Positions 34,701 to 41,639 of a stretch of DNA of 45,771 nucleotides are shown piece by piece; within the stretch, counting starts at the first letter, position 1; each line of letters begins with the position of its first letter. The position numbers and the translations under genes were made by a program. The stretch is taken from positions 1 to 45,771 of the forward strand of contig CAKRYR010000018.1 of NCBI GenBank assembly GCA_934432595.1. The letters run 5' to 3'. The notes under the pieces were generated by a model. The model searched no databases. It saw nothing but the letters and a program-made list of their open reading frames with translations, and was not told the DNA's origin. This stretch comes from an uncultured Lachnospiraceae bacterium (GTDB lineage: Bacteria; Bacillota; Clostridia; Lachnospirales; Lachnospiraceae).

Positions 34701-36298
34701 TCATCAGTTATACCAGTAAGCTTCTCTATCTCAAATGGAATAGGCACTTGTGGATTGATAAATGTAGAATAAGTATCTACTATCTCTCCTTCTTTTACCT
34801 TTACCGCACCAATTTCAATTATACTGTCTTTAGTTGGTCCAAAACCTGTTGTTTCAATATCAAACACAACATAATTATCCATTAAAGATTGTCCCTTTGA
34901 ATTAACAGCTATATCTTGAACATCATCTACAAGATATGCTTCCATTCCATATATAATCTTAAAATCCTTATTACTCTTAGCATGATTAGCATCTGGAAAA
35001 GCCTGAACTACACCATGATCTGTTATAGCAACAGCCTTATGCCCCCATCTCTCTGCAGTCTGAATAAGGGCCTTAGTATCTGTAAGACCATCCATATCAC
35101 TCATCTTAGTATGAGCGTGTAACTCAACACGTTTCTCCTCACAAGTATCCATTCTCTTAGTTGTAAAATCAGACATAGAACGGATACCTGCAACTGAACT
35201 AATTGATATTTCTTTAATATATCTATCATATACAGCTATACCCTTTAACTCTATAAAAGAGCCTTTTTTTAATTTACCCTCATATTCCTCAATTTCCTCT
35301 TGCTTAATAAATATCTTAGATGTAATACTGTCTGTAAAATCTGTCATAGCAAAACTTATAATAGCCTTTTCATTTCTTATAGGGCGTGTCTCACTACTCA
35401 TAATCTTACCACGTACAATGACTTCACCTATCTCATCTTGAATATCAACAATTGAAATTACATCTCCATCAAAATTGCGTCCATAGAATATATTAGGGTC
35501 ATCTGGTAATTTCTTATATCCTTTCTTAGCTTTATCATATGCAGTCGATTTCTTATCTGGCTTTTTATTATCTTTGCCTTGTTTAGTGTCCTTGTTATCT
35601 TTCGCAGATTGATTGTTACTGGTTTGTCCATTTGCTCTGCTAGATACATTGATATTTTCACCGTTTGCTCCATCTACACCATTATTATAACCAACTACAT
35701 TTCTATCCCCATTCATACTATCTTGATTATTATTTCTTGCAAATGTATCACGTCTTTCATATGTATCTGATGTGTTTTTCTTTTCTATAACCTTAGGCTC
35801 TTTATTATACTCACATTCTACTTCTATCTTATAATCAAATATAATATTAAATACATGTTCAATTACTTTCTTAAGTTCTCTTGATTTATCCCTTGCAATA
35901 AATGTGTTCTCACAGTCAAATATAAGCTTCTTTCCTTCAAATCTATAGTCTGCTTCTTTGAACACACTAAAAAGAATATTACCTTTTTCTTTAATAATAT
36001 TCTCTAAATCATCTGCATATATGGACATGATTTTCTCTGCCTCATATTTAGCAGAATATTCATATCGTTCAAATATCCTTACCTTTTCATCTACATTATG
36101 AAAAAGCTGTTTATTAATACAACTTTCCATACTTTTTATATTATTTCTATTTATCAAATGTCTACTAAAGATATGTACATTTACCATTTTGCTTGCTTTA
36201 GAGACTACTATTCTTTCAACCTCAACATCTTCAAACAATTCTTGAAGCTTTTTAGGTATCTCCAAATTTTCAAACACCTGAAAAAATTTTTTATCCAT
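31769..36298 (-). CDS. polC: DNA polymerase III alpha subunit, Gram-positive PolC type
   Basis: 1509 residues (B. subtilis PolC is about 1437). Order: N-terminal domain (1 to ~165), an Asn/Lys/Asp-rich linker (~170-265) that explains the extra length, OB domain (~285-370), PHP domain (ELHAHTKMSDMDG, ~392), a DEDDh proofreading exonuclease (VVFDIETTGFG ... HNASFDVGF ... HHRAVDDA), Zn-binding cysteines (CEKC ... CPVCGADLC), the catalytic palm (KEPDIDLNFSGEYQ) and the fingers/C-terminal helix-hairpin region. It is the main replicative polymerase. The start has AAAGGA. Two copies of a hairpin-element half-motif lie 18-50 nt upstream of the start codon. Confidence 0.97.
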   Translation of the reverse strand: MDKKFFQVFENLEIPKKLQELFEDVEVERIVVSKASKMVNVHIFSRHLINRNNIKSMESCINKQLFHNVDEKVRIFERYEYSAKYEAEKIMSIYADDLENIIKEKGNILFSVFKEADYRFEGKKLIFDCENTFIARDKSRELKKVIEHVFNIIFDYKIEVECEYNKEPKVIEKKNTSDTYERRDTFARNNNQDSMNGDRNVVGYNNGVDGANGENINVSSRANGQTSNNQSAKDNKDTKQGKDNKKPDKKSTAYDKAKKGYKKLPDDPNIFYGRNFDGDVISIVDIQDEIGEVIVRGKIMSSETRPIRNEKAIISFAMTDFTDSITSKIFIKQEEIEEYEGKLKKGSFIELKGIAVYDRYIKEISISSVAGIRSMSDFTTKRMDTCEEKRVELHAHTKMSDMDGLTDTKALIQTAERWGHKAVAITDHGVVQAFPDANHAKSNKDFKIIYGMEAYLVDDVQDIAVNSKGQSLMDNYVVFDIETTGFGPTKDSIIEIGAVKVKEGEIVDTYSTFINPQVPIPFEIEKLTGITDDMVKDARIINEVLPEFLDFCKECVLVAHNASFDVGFISKKAEILGIDVEFTVVDTVALARVLLPHLSRFKLNIVAKELGVSLENHHRAVDDATATADIFVRFVKMLQEKDINDLDTLNAMEKISKDTIKKMPSYHCIILAKNDVGRVNLYKLVSLSHIEYFARRPRIPKSLLMENREGLIIGSACEAGELYQAIIRNQSDEEIARLVNFYDYLEIQPLGNNKFMIDSPKYEDINSYEDLQEINKKIIRLGEEHNKLVVATCDVHFLEPEDEVYRRIIMAGKGFNDADEQAPLYLHTTQEMLEEFSYLGAEKAKEVVITNTNIIADMIENISPVRPDKCPPVIEDSDEQLRKICYDKAKSMYGEDLPAPVKDRLEHELHSIISNGFAVMYIIAQKLVWKSNEDGYLVGSRGSVGSSFVATMSGITEVNPLPAHYYCEKCHYSDFDSEDVKKYSGSSGCDMPDKKCPVCGADLCKDGHDIPFETFLGFYGDKEPDIDLNFSGEYQAKAHAYTEVIFGEGQTFRAGTIGGVAEKTAFGYVKGYFSDRNITRRNCEIERIASGCVGVKRTTGQHPGGIVVLPIGESIYSFTPVQRPANDMTTSTITTHFDYHSIDHNLLKLDILGHDDPTMIRMLEDLTGVVATDIRLDDEKVLSLFEDTSALNLQDELMDCDLGSLGIPEFGTEFVMQMLRDTKPKNFSDLVRISGLSHGTDVWLNNAQYYIAKGDCTLSSAICTRDDIMTFLIYKGVENGLAFKIMESVRKGKGLTPDMEENMIAADIPEWYIESCKKIKYMFPKAHAAAYVMMAFRIAYFKVYYPLAYYAAFFSIRAKAFNYEQMCLGKAELEKHMKDYKKRTAEAKIHPENKPSNKEDDAFSDMKIVQEMYNRGFEFMPIDIFKAKSRNFQVIDGKLMPSLSSIDGLGEKAADSIVEGVKLGPFLSKEDFKQRCKVSSTVTDTMGRLGLLGDIPESNQMSLMDMFDL

Positions 36299-36621
36299 TT
36301 TTATTCCTTTTTCCTTTCTAGGGACGATTTGCTGTTCTAGGGACGATTTGAATATTTATTTTAGCATTTTCTAGAGATATGACATAAAATATCTTCTACA
36401 AAACCCAATACTTTTTCTAAAAAAAAATTTTCTTACAACTTTTTCACTAAATTGAGAACGCAATTCAAATTTCAAAATATATTCTACTACAAAGTTAATA
36501 TTTTTTTCAATATGCTTATAAATTTGTTTTCACATATTTCAAACAAAAATCAAATATTGCCAGTATTTCTCTATTATTATGAGAATATATATAATTTATT
36601 AAGTCACCAACTTTCAATAAA
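36299..36621. other. polC upstream region with two hairpin-element half-motifs
   Basis: No gene. TCTAGGGACGAT occurs twice in tandem (36317-36328 and 36336-36347), the same sequence that bounds element E1. The second is followed by TTGAATATTTATTTTAG, close to the E1 arm, but no matching right end or complementary arm is found, so this looks like a truncated element. It lies in the leader or promoter of polC. The rest is AT-rich with nothing I can name. Confidence 0.5.
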
Positions 36622-36655
36622 ACAAGGTTAGGCTCAATCTTGAACCTAACCTTGT
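36622..36655 (-). terminator. Rho-independent terminator
   Basis: ACAAGGTTAGG (36622-36632) pairs with CCTAACCTTGT (36645-36655), extended by TC/GA in the loop. On the minus strand a TTTT run follows. It closes the transcript of the broken membrane-protein gene at 36671-37173. Confidence 0.8.
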
Positions 36656-36670
36656 AATTTCATTTTCAAC

Positions 36671-37173
36671 TTAAATGATTATAATTACTAAAACAATTAT
36701 TGATAATAATACTGACAAAATAACATCAAACGGCTTACAATCCTCTATGTTATTACTTATTCTATATCTCACATATGTCATTAATGCTAACATACCTGTT
36801 ATAAAAACTATAATCATTTCAAAATATAAACTATACAAACTTTGAGTACATAAAATAAATATAGTTCCAATTATATTTAATATCATTAAAATGATCCCAA
36901 TTGCTTTAATTATAGGCATTTCTTTTTTCTGCTTTTCTGTTGCTAAAATAGATGTATCTCCTTTTTCTACTTTCTTTTTAAAGTCAAATGATACTTGAAA
37001 TATACCTATTATAACTAAATTTACCAATAAACCCATTTTTACTAAATCTATTCAACCTTTATTTGTTAAAAAATATACGCTTATTAATACTGTAATATTA
37101 AAAGCAATAGAAAATATCGTTAACATCTTATTAACCTTTTTATTTTATTAAATAAACATTGAAATTCTTGCAT
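36671..37173 (-). pseudogene. Broken copy of the 39670-40203 membrane-protein gene
   Basis: The gene starts at an ATG at 37173 (MQEFQCLFNKIKRLIR), matching MQRFQETLNSIKKFCKR of the intact gene. It then shifts frame (MLTIFSIAFNITVLISVYFLTNKG), meets an in-frame TGA, and resumes as IDLVKMGLLVNLVIIGIFQVSFDFKKKVEKGDTSILATEKQK to the stop at 36671, nearly identical to the intact copy over that middle. The last 121 codons could still be read from an ATG at 37036 but would lack the first membrane segment. It has lost function or makes a short form. It follows the bacteriocin-like pair at 37306-38529. Confidence 0.75.
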
Positions 37174-37305
37174 ATATATTCCTTACTTATATTTTTAATT
37201 GACACTACTTTTAATTATATTATAATCTATAAAAGACCAACTTCCTTATATTTCAAATAACTTATTCTTGAAATCTAACAACACCAAATTCATCCTACCG
37301 TACTA

Positions 37306-37581
37306 TCATAAAACGTTAAGTACTGCATATATTGCCATAACTAATGGTAATATACTATAAATCAACCATATATATTTATTTTTCTTACTTTGTTCTTTAT
37401 TTTTTAAACTAGCAATTAAACATGGTATGGCAACTAACTCCCATGTTATCAATGCTGATATAATAGTAAATATTAGCTTATATACGTGATTAATTTTCAA
37501 CCACATTGAAACTATCGTACTTATACCTGATATCATTATTATAATTGTATATAAAAGCGTCTTCTTATTTATTTTTTTCAT
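37306..37581 (-). CDS. Small membrane protein, candidate bacteriocin immunity protein
   Basis: 91 residues with three hydrophobic segments (about 10-28, 33-56, 70-90) and a charged loop (KNKEQSKKNK). The start has AGGAGACATTTATT. It begins 12 nt after the stop of the 311-residue secreted precursor and so is co-transcribed and probably coupled. Small basic membrane proteins directly behind a bacteriocin gene are usually immunity proteins. No family recognised; the role rests on context. Confidence 0.65.
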   Translation of the reverse strand: MKKINKKTLLYTIIIMISGISTIVSMWLKINHVYKLIFTIISALITWELVAIPCLIASLKNKEQSKKNKYIWLIYSILPLVMAIYAVLNVL

Positions 37582-37593
37582 AATAAATGTCTC

Positions 37594-38529
37594 CTATTTA
37601 TATTTTTTACCATATGTACGTAATTCCTTATAAATTCCTTGCATTTCTTTATATTTTGCCCATGCGTCGTACATCGATGTAACAGCTGCTGTGATTGATG
37701 AAGCACTAAATCCTGATAACAATGGCATACTTGCCAACTCCGCTGCTATTGCTGGAATAGTTAATCCTGATATTAAACCACCTGTAATAACTGTTAATAC
37801 AATTAAAATACCTGCACATCCAAGAGGCTGTAAAATATTATTTGATATAGAAACTTTATTTATTATTGATTTAATTGCTTTTTTGTAACTATTCGCAAGA
37901 TCTGCACCATAATTAGATAATTTGTCTAAATTAATCTGGTACTTTGCGTCACATCCAATTCTCATCCAATGTGTTTTTGTATTTTTACTCGTTTTATACC
38001 AATATTTATTTTGATATGTTTCTTTGACAGCCTTAGACCACAGAACTTTTCCTCCTCTAGTTATATTTTCATTTGCAATTTCTCCATCTACACCTTCAAA
38101 ATCATCCTCTTCATCTATAAGTTCTTCTATTTCTTCTCCTGTTAAACCAAATTCTTCAAATGTATCAGCCATATCCGTTTCTTTATGATATATCTCATTA
38201 TTAGAATCATCATAAATATATTCTATCTTCTTGCCATCTAAAGAACAAATAACTTCATATCTAAATCCATTTCCATATATTGTGATTGTTTTAACCTCGC
38301 TATCATTTACTTGCTGAACTTCATAATTGACAACCTCTTGCTCTGATAACATTTCTGTAATCTCATCTTCATCATCACCCTTTGTATCTATTACCTCTTT
38401 ACGTTCATTTCTTCCACTTGCCTTTGTTTTTACAAAACTTTCATTCCATGCAATTCCCATTACTGTTGCAGCTACTAATACTATAGCTACCATCTTTATT
38501 ATTATATTCTTCTTTAAAAACTTTTTCAA
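37594..38529 (-). CDS. Secreted closticin-like bacteriocin precursor
   Basis: 311 residues. An N-terminal signal segment (IIIKMVAIVLVAATVMGIAW) is followed by an acidic middle part (~40-160) and a Lys/Tyr/Asn-rich part (~165-225). The last ~75 residues are a hydrophobic, Gly/Ala-rich pair of helices (GILIVLTVITGGLISGL ... LLSGFSASSITAAVTSM) ending in a basic tail YKEMQGIYKELRTYGKKYK. A ~310-residue precursor with an ~80-residue C-terminal active domain, followed by a small membrane protein, is the layout I recall for closticin 574 of Clostridium. The tail is shared with the 78-residue product at 40213-40449. The start is TTG with AAAGGAG 9 nt upstream. Probably a pore-forming peptide against related bacteria; a secreted structural protein is the alternative. 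Confidence 0.6.
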   Translation of the reverse strand: MKKFLKKNIIIKMVAIVLVAATVMGIAWNESFVKTKASGRNERKEVIDTKGDDEDEITEMLSEQEVVNYEVQQVNDSEVKTITIYGNGFRYEVICSLDGKKIEYIYDDSNNEIYHKETDMADTFEEFGLTGEEIEELIDEEDDFEGVDGEIANENITRGGKVLWSKAVKETYQNKYWYKTSKNTKTHWMRIGCDAKYQINLDKLSNYGADLANSYKKAIKSIINKVSISNNILQPLGCAGILIVLTVITGGLISGLTIPAIAAELASMPLLSGFSASSITAAVTSMYDAWAKYKEMQGIYKELRTYGKKYK

Positions 38530-38966
38530 TTTAAATATCTCCTTTTTATAACTTTTTCTCTTATTTTTTTGTTTCTTATAAACATTATCTGTGATTTATT
38601 TTTTATCACTATTCTTATTAATTATTTATTCAAGAATAAACTATATTTATTAATATTCTTGATGTAAATTAACTCCCTCGACTTGGCCAATTCAAGTTTG
38701 CTTTTCCAATATATCATCACAATTTTTTCTTGTCAAATCACGTCCAAAAATTACTTTGTGCAAACTGCTACTCCCCCCGAATTTTTACAGTGTTTTCCTT
38801 ACATAAGCTTACAAATTACGAATAATTCATCCATATAGCAACATACTTTTACAATTATTAGTTGTTGTAAGCAAATAATTGTAAATGCAAAAAAGCCGAT
38901 TTTGTTATCTTTTCACAAAAATCGACTTTTTTAAATATTATATCTCATATTATAGCAATAGAGCAT
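38530..38966. other. Intergenic stretch upstream of the bacteriocin-like gene
   Basis: No ORF. It holds a hairpin with an 11-bp stem (TTACAATTATT/AATAATTGTAA, 38849-38884) and a terminator (38889-38932). The part from 38540 to 38700 is AT-rich and should contain the promoter of the precursor gene, but I cannot fix -35 and -10 boxes with confidence. Confidence 0.5.
38889..38932 (-). terminator. Terminator of the DUF4160/DUF2442 pair
   Basis: AAAAAAGCCGATTTT pairs with AAAATCGACTTTTTT apart from one C-A mismatch, with a 9-14 nt loop and a T6 run on both strands. It lies 35 nt after the DUF2442 stop on the minus strand. Confidence 0.8.
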
Positions 38967-39242
38967 CTAAGCAATTCTCTCATCTATTGCATCCAACATA
39001 TATAATGTTTCTGGATCAATATCAATACAACTAGTCTCATCTCTATTTCCACCCACATCCCAAGCTAATGTATCATTTAATATTGTACATGTATTCATAA
39101 AAATATCTTTATCCTTTAATTGTTTAAAAATATTTTTATCTAATAGATGTTTTACATCATAACATACAATTTTCCCATCACTAAAATATACATAAACTGT
39201 ATAGTCATCATTTGGTTTTACTTGAACTACTTCTGGAAACAT
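38967..39242 (-). CDS. DUF2442 family protein
   Basis: 91 residues from the ATG at 39242, which has GAGGAGG 7 nt upstream; the longer frame from a GTG at 39257 would place this ribosome site inside the coding part. The pattern VVQVKPNDDYTVYVYFSDGKIVCYDVKHLL ... LAWDVGGNRDETSCIDIDPETLY is that of DUF2442. Such proteins are often encoded beside DUF4160 proteins, as here, and this pairing has been suggested to be a toxin-antitoxin-like module; the activity is not established. Confidence 0.8.
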   Translation of the reverse strand: MFPEVVQVKPNDDYTVYVYFSDGKIVCYDVKHLLDKNIFKQLKDKDIFMNTCTILNDTLAWDVGGNRDETSCIDIDPETLYMLDAIDERIA

Positions 39243-39256
39243 GTAATACCTCCTCA

Positions 39257-39517
39257 CTAAATTAATGGATTTATTTTATTTAGTTCTTTATCATCCTTGG
39301 CCAACTCCCAATTTTGCATTAATTCATCTTGATGTAATACACACCAAGCAAGTATTAACTTTAATTGACGTGATGGTAAATTTCCCTTTATAACCCTTGC
39401 CTTACTTATCTCTATAAGAGCACTATATCCATTATATTCCGCATGAAAATGTGGTGGATTATGATCATCATAATACATAGTAACACGAATTCCATAAAAC
39501 AATGATATTAATGGCAT
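39257..39517 (-). CDS. DUF4160 family protein
   Basis: 86 residues, complete for the family. The signature is FYGIRVTMYYDDHNPPHFHAEYNGYSALI, with His-Asn-Pro-Pro-His-Phe-His that could bind metal, and WELAKDDKELNKINPL at the C-terminus. The start has AAAGGAAG. Its stop lies 15 nt before the DUF2442 start, so the two are one unit with the terminator at 38889-38932. Function unknown. Confidence 0.85.
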   Translation of the reverse strand: MPLISLFYGIRVTMYYDDHNPPHFHAEYNGYSALIEISKARVIKGNLPSRQLKLILAWCVLHQDELMQNWELAKDDKELNKINPLI

Positions 39518-39622
39518 ATAATCTTCCTTTCATAATAAATTATGTACTATACACTAATATTATCATAAAAGCAAAAAAAATACTAATTATATTTTCAACA
39601 TTACATTCAAGTCTGTACTTTT

Positions 39623-39655
39623 AGTAACTATTCATCCGATAGCTGAATAGTTACT
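39623..39655 (-). terminator. Hairpin after the 177-residue membrane-protein gene
   Basis: AGTAACTATTCA (39623-39634) pairs perfectly with TGAATAGTTACT (39644-39655) across a 9-nt loop, 15 nt after the stop at 39670. The minus strand lacks a strong T-run after it, so termination may be partial. Confidence 0.55.
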
Positions 39656-39669
39656 GTAATTTTATATAC

Positions 39670-40203
39670 TTACAAAGTAAGAACAATATAAATAATTATT
39701 GATAATGCCACTGCCCAAATAAAAGCAAATGGATCAGAATCTTCTGAATCAGTGTCTTCAGTCCTATGTATTTCCGTCTTATGAATTAGACTATATCTTA
39801 CACATGACACCAAAACTAACATAAATGTAACACCCACAACAATCAATTCAAAATATATACTATATAAACTTTGAGTGCATAAAATAAGTATAGTTCCAAC
39901 TATATTTAATATCATTAAAATAATCCCAATTACTTTTATAAAAGGAGTCTCTCTTTTTTGCTTTTCTGTTGCTAAAATAGATGTATCTCCTTTTTCTGCT
40001 TTCTTTTTAAGGTCAAATGATACTTGAAATACAACAATAATAGCTAAATTTACTATAAATCCAATTTTTATTAAGTCTATTCTACTCTCTCTTGGTAGAA
40101 AAAACGCACTAATTAATGCTGCTAAATTAAATACAATGAAAAATATAGTTATCCTTTTACAAAATTTTTTTATACTATTTAATGTTTCTTGAAACCTTTG
40201 CAT
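39670..40203 (-). CDS. Membrane protein, candidate immunity partner of 78-residue toxin-like protein
   Basis: 177 residues with about five hydrophobic segments (17-37, 45-62, 88-106, 110-132, 158-176) and a conserved cytosolic loop (VSFDLKKKAEKGDTSILATEKQKRETP). The start has AAGGAG 5 nt upstream and lies 9 nt behind the stop of the 78-residue gene, the same arrangement as at 37306-38529. A decayed paralogue lies at 36671-37173 next to the other pair, where the loop is almost unchanged. No known family recognised; immunity is inferred from order and membrane location. Confidence 0.6.
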   Translation of the reverse strand: MQRFQETLNSIKKFCKRITIFFIVFNLAALISAFFLPRESRIDLIKIGFIVNLAIIVVFQVSFDLKKKAEKGDTSILATEKQKRETPFIKVIGIILMILNIVGTILILCTQSLYSIYFELIVVGVTFMLVLVSCVRYSLIHKTEIHRTEDTDSEDSDPFAFIWAVALSIIIYIVLTL

Positions 40204-40212
40204 ATAAGCTCC

Positions 40213-40449
40213 TTATTCATATTTCTTTCCATAAGTTCTAATTTTTACATACATATTTTTTGCTTTTTGCCTATAGTCACTCTCTCCGATAACACCGGCA
40301 ACCATGCTCCCAACTGCCCCCGAACCAAGTGCAATACCCAATGGATTTTTTGATAGTGCTTGCGCAATTTGCCCTGGATCTGTCATGCCACCAGATATAT
40401 ATGCAATAATTAAACCTATTACTACAGTAACAGCTGCACCTATACCCAT
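40213..40449 (-). CDS. 78-residue hydrophobic toxin-like protein lacking precursor part
   Basis: It consists only of the domain that forms the C-terminus of the 311-residue precursor: hydrophobic helix (GIGAAVTVVIGLIIAYISGG), a second Gly/Ala-rich segment (NPLGIALGSGAVGSMVAGV) and the basic tail MYVKIRTYGKKYE, which matches IYKELRTYGKKYK. The ATG at 40449 has only a weak AGG close by and an in-frame TAG seven codons... upstream region is closed by TAG four codons before it. An overlapping frame from 40528 (MSNNEITYNIII...) covers the leader and might be a shifted 5' end. It is either a leaderless bacteriocin or the stump of a longer gene. A good promoter with an inverted repeat (40520-40555) argues that it is expressed. 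Confidence 0.55.
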   Translation of the reverse strand: MGIGAAVTVVIGLIIAYISGGMTDPGQIAQALSKNPLGIALGSGAVGSMVAGVIGESDYRQKAKNMYVKIRTYGKKYE

Positions 40450-40519
40450 ACCTGTTTTTTTCTATAATTATTATTAATGTCTTCTTTTTTAATATTATTA
40501 TATTGTAAGTAATTTCATT

Positions 40520-40555
40520 ATTTGACATTATAAATTATTATGTCAAATGTTGCAA
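40520..40555 (-). promoter_or_regulatory. Promoter with overlapping operator-like inverted repeat
   Basis: On the minus strand TTGCAA (40550-40555) and TATAAT (40527-40532) are 17 nt apart. ATTTGACAT (40520-40528) and its complement ATGTCAAAT (40540-40548) form a 9-bp inverted repeat with 11-nt spacer across the -10 box and spacer, where a repressor would block polymerase. It drives the 78-residue toxin-like gene and its membrane partner. Confidence 0.6.
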
Positions 40556-40588
40556 TACAAATAACTATCACAACATTATTATAACAAA

Positions 40589-40634
40589 GTTCCCTATATA
40601 ATTTGAAATCACTCTTTCAAATTATATAGGGAAC
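40589..40634 (-). terminator. Terminator with 20-bp perfect stem
   Basis: GTTCCCTATATAATTTGAAA (40589-40608) pairs with its exact complement at 40615-40634 across the 6-nt loop TCACTC; TTTGTT follows on the minus strand. It closes the 40695-41579 gene and shields the next promoter. Confidence 0.75.
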
Positions 40635-40694
40635 TCAAAAATTTATCGTAACTAGTATCAATTATGTTCTACATCAGTTTATTATTACTTATTA

Positions 40695-41579
40695 TTACTT
40701 ATGATTTTTTATCATTTTTATAGTTAATGGACATCTAAATGTATTAAAGTCTTGAGAATGTTTATATCCATTTTCTGAACAAATTGCATATAAATACTGT
40801 CCTCTCTTAAGATTAATATTAATTTGATTTCTGTTTACTTTATAAGTTGGTTTATATTTATATAACATTTTTCGTAAATCATTATTTTTCTTTTTATAAG
40901 TGTTATCATCAAAAACATAAATATTCCAATAAATATTTCCACCTTTATTTGGCATACAATTTAAAGTATACACTCCATCCTTAGGAACAACTAAACTGTT
41001 ACAATTAACATTCATATTCATATATTTATTAAATACAAATTTATATTCATCGGCTGGAAATTTCTTAGAATTATCTTCTTTAATAACATTCGTATCATCC
41101 TTAACCTCTTGAACTACAAGGGGACATCTAAATGTATCATAATCCTCTGTAAATGCAAAACCATTCTCGGAACAAACAGCATATACATATTGACCTTCTT
41201 TAAGCTTTAATTTTGTTTTTTCTGAATAAATCTTTGCAGTTTCTTTGTACACTTGATGAATATGTCTTAAAGATCCAGAAGTTTTTTCATATGAATTATC
41301 ATTAAGAACATATACTTTCCAATAATGCTCTGTTCCATCATACCTTTTCTTAGTAGGTTTACAATAAAAGTTATATTCTGCTGTTTTAGGAACAACAAAA
41401 CTATTTAAGCTCGTAGTTAATTCTGTAAAATTATTAAATACAAATGAAATTGTATTATCTGAAACATTACTTGAAGCTTTCGTATTCACTTTTTGCCAAA
41501 GTAACATCCCCATAAAAGCAAAAGTTATGACACCTACAACTACAATTACCTTTTTCATCTTATTAATTTTTTTCATCAT
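40695..41579 (-). CDS. Secreted protein with two copies of an unknown ~110-residue domain
   Basis: 294 residues. A membrane/signal segment (KVIVVVGVITFAFMGMLLW) is followed by two related domains, about 45-155 and 180-290. Each runs (F)VFN...N-S-(F/L)-VVPK...(A/G)-x-Y-(N/T), then Y-W-x-(V/I)-Y-V, (L/F)-(N/D)-DN-(S/T)-Y, L-(K)-x-GQY-(V/L)-YA-(V/I)-CSENG, and ends in D-(Y/F)-(D/N)-TFRCPL. Three Cys recur in each copy (YCKP/NCMP, CSENG, FRCPL). This is a clear internal duplication of a beta-rich, secreted domain, somewhat like PPC-type sandwiches. The start follows GAAGGGATGAT. Function unknown; it lies upstream of the toxin-like pair with its own terminator. Confidence 0.75.
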   Translation of the reverse strand: MMKKINKMKKVIVVVGVITFAFMGMLLWQKVNTKASSNVSDNTISFVFNNFTELTTSLNSFVVPKTAEYNFYCKPTKKRYDGTEHYWKVYVLNDNSYEKTSGSLRHIHQVYKETAKIYSEKTKLKLKEGQYVYAVCSENGFAFTEDYDTFRCPLVVQEVKDDTNVIKEDNSKKFPADEYKFVFNKYMNMNVNCNSLVVPKDGVYTLNCMPNKGGNIYWNIYVFDDNTYKKKNNDLRKMLYKYKPTYKVNRNQININLKRGQYLYAICSENGYKHSQDFNTFRCPLTIKMIKNHK

Positions 41580-41639
41580 ATCATCCCTTCGTTTAATAAA
41601 ATATAATAATTTATAATAAAATATTATTTAATAAATATT

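Noticed and set aside
40277..40528. Frame beginning MSNNEITYNIII upstream of and overlapping the 78-residue gene
   Set aside because: The overlapping part is Cys/Trp/Arg-rich nonsense in the wrong frame, and no ribosome site precedes it. Only its first ~28 codons could be a shifted 5' end, which I note under the 78-residue gene.
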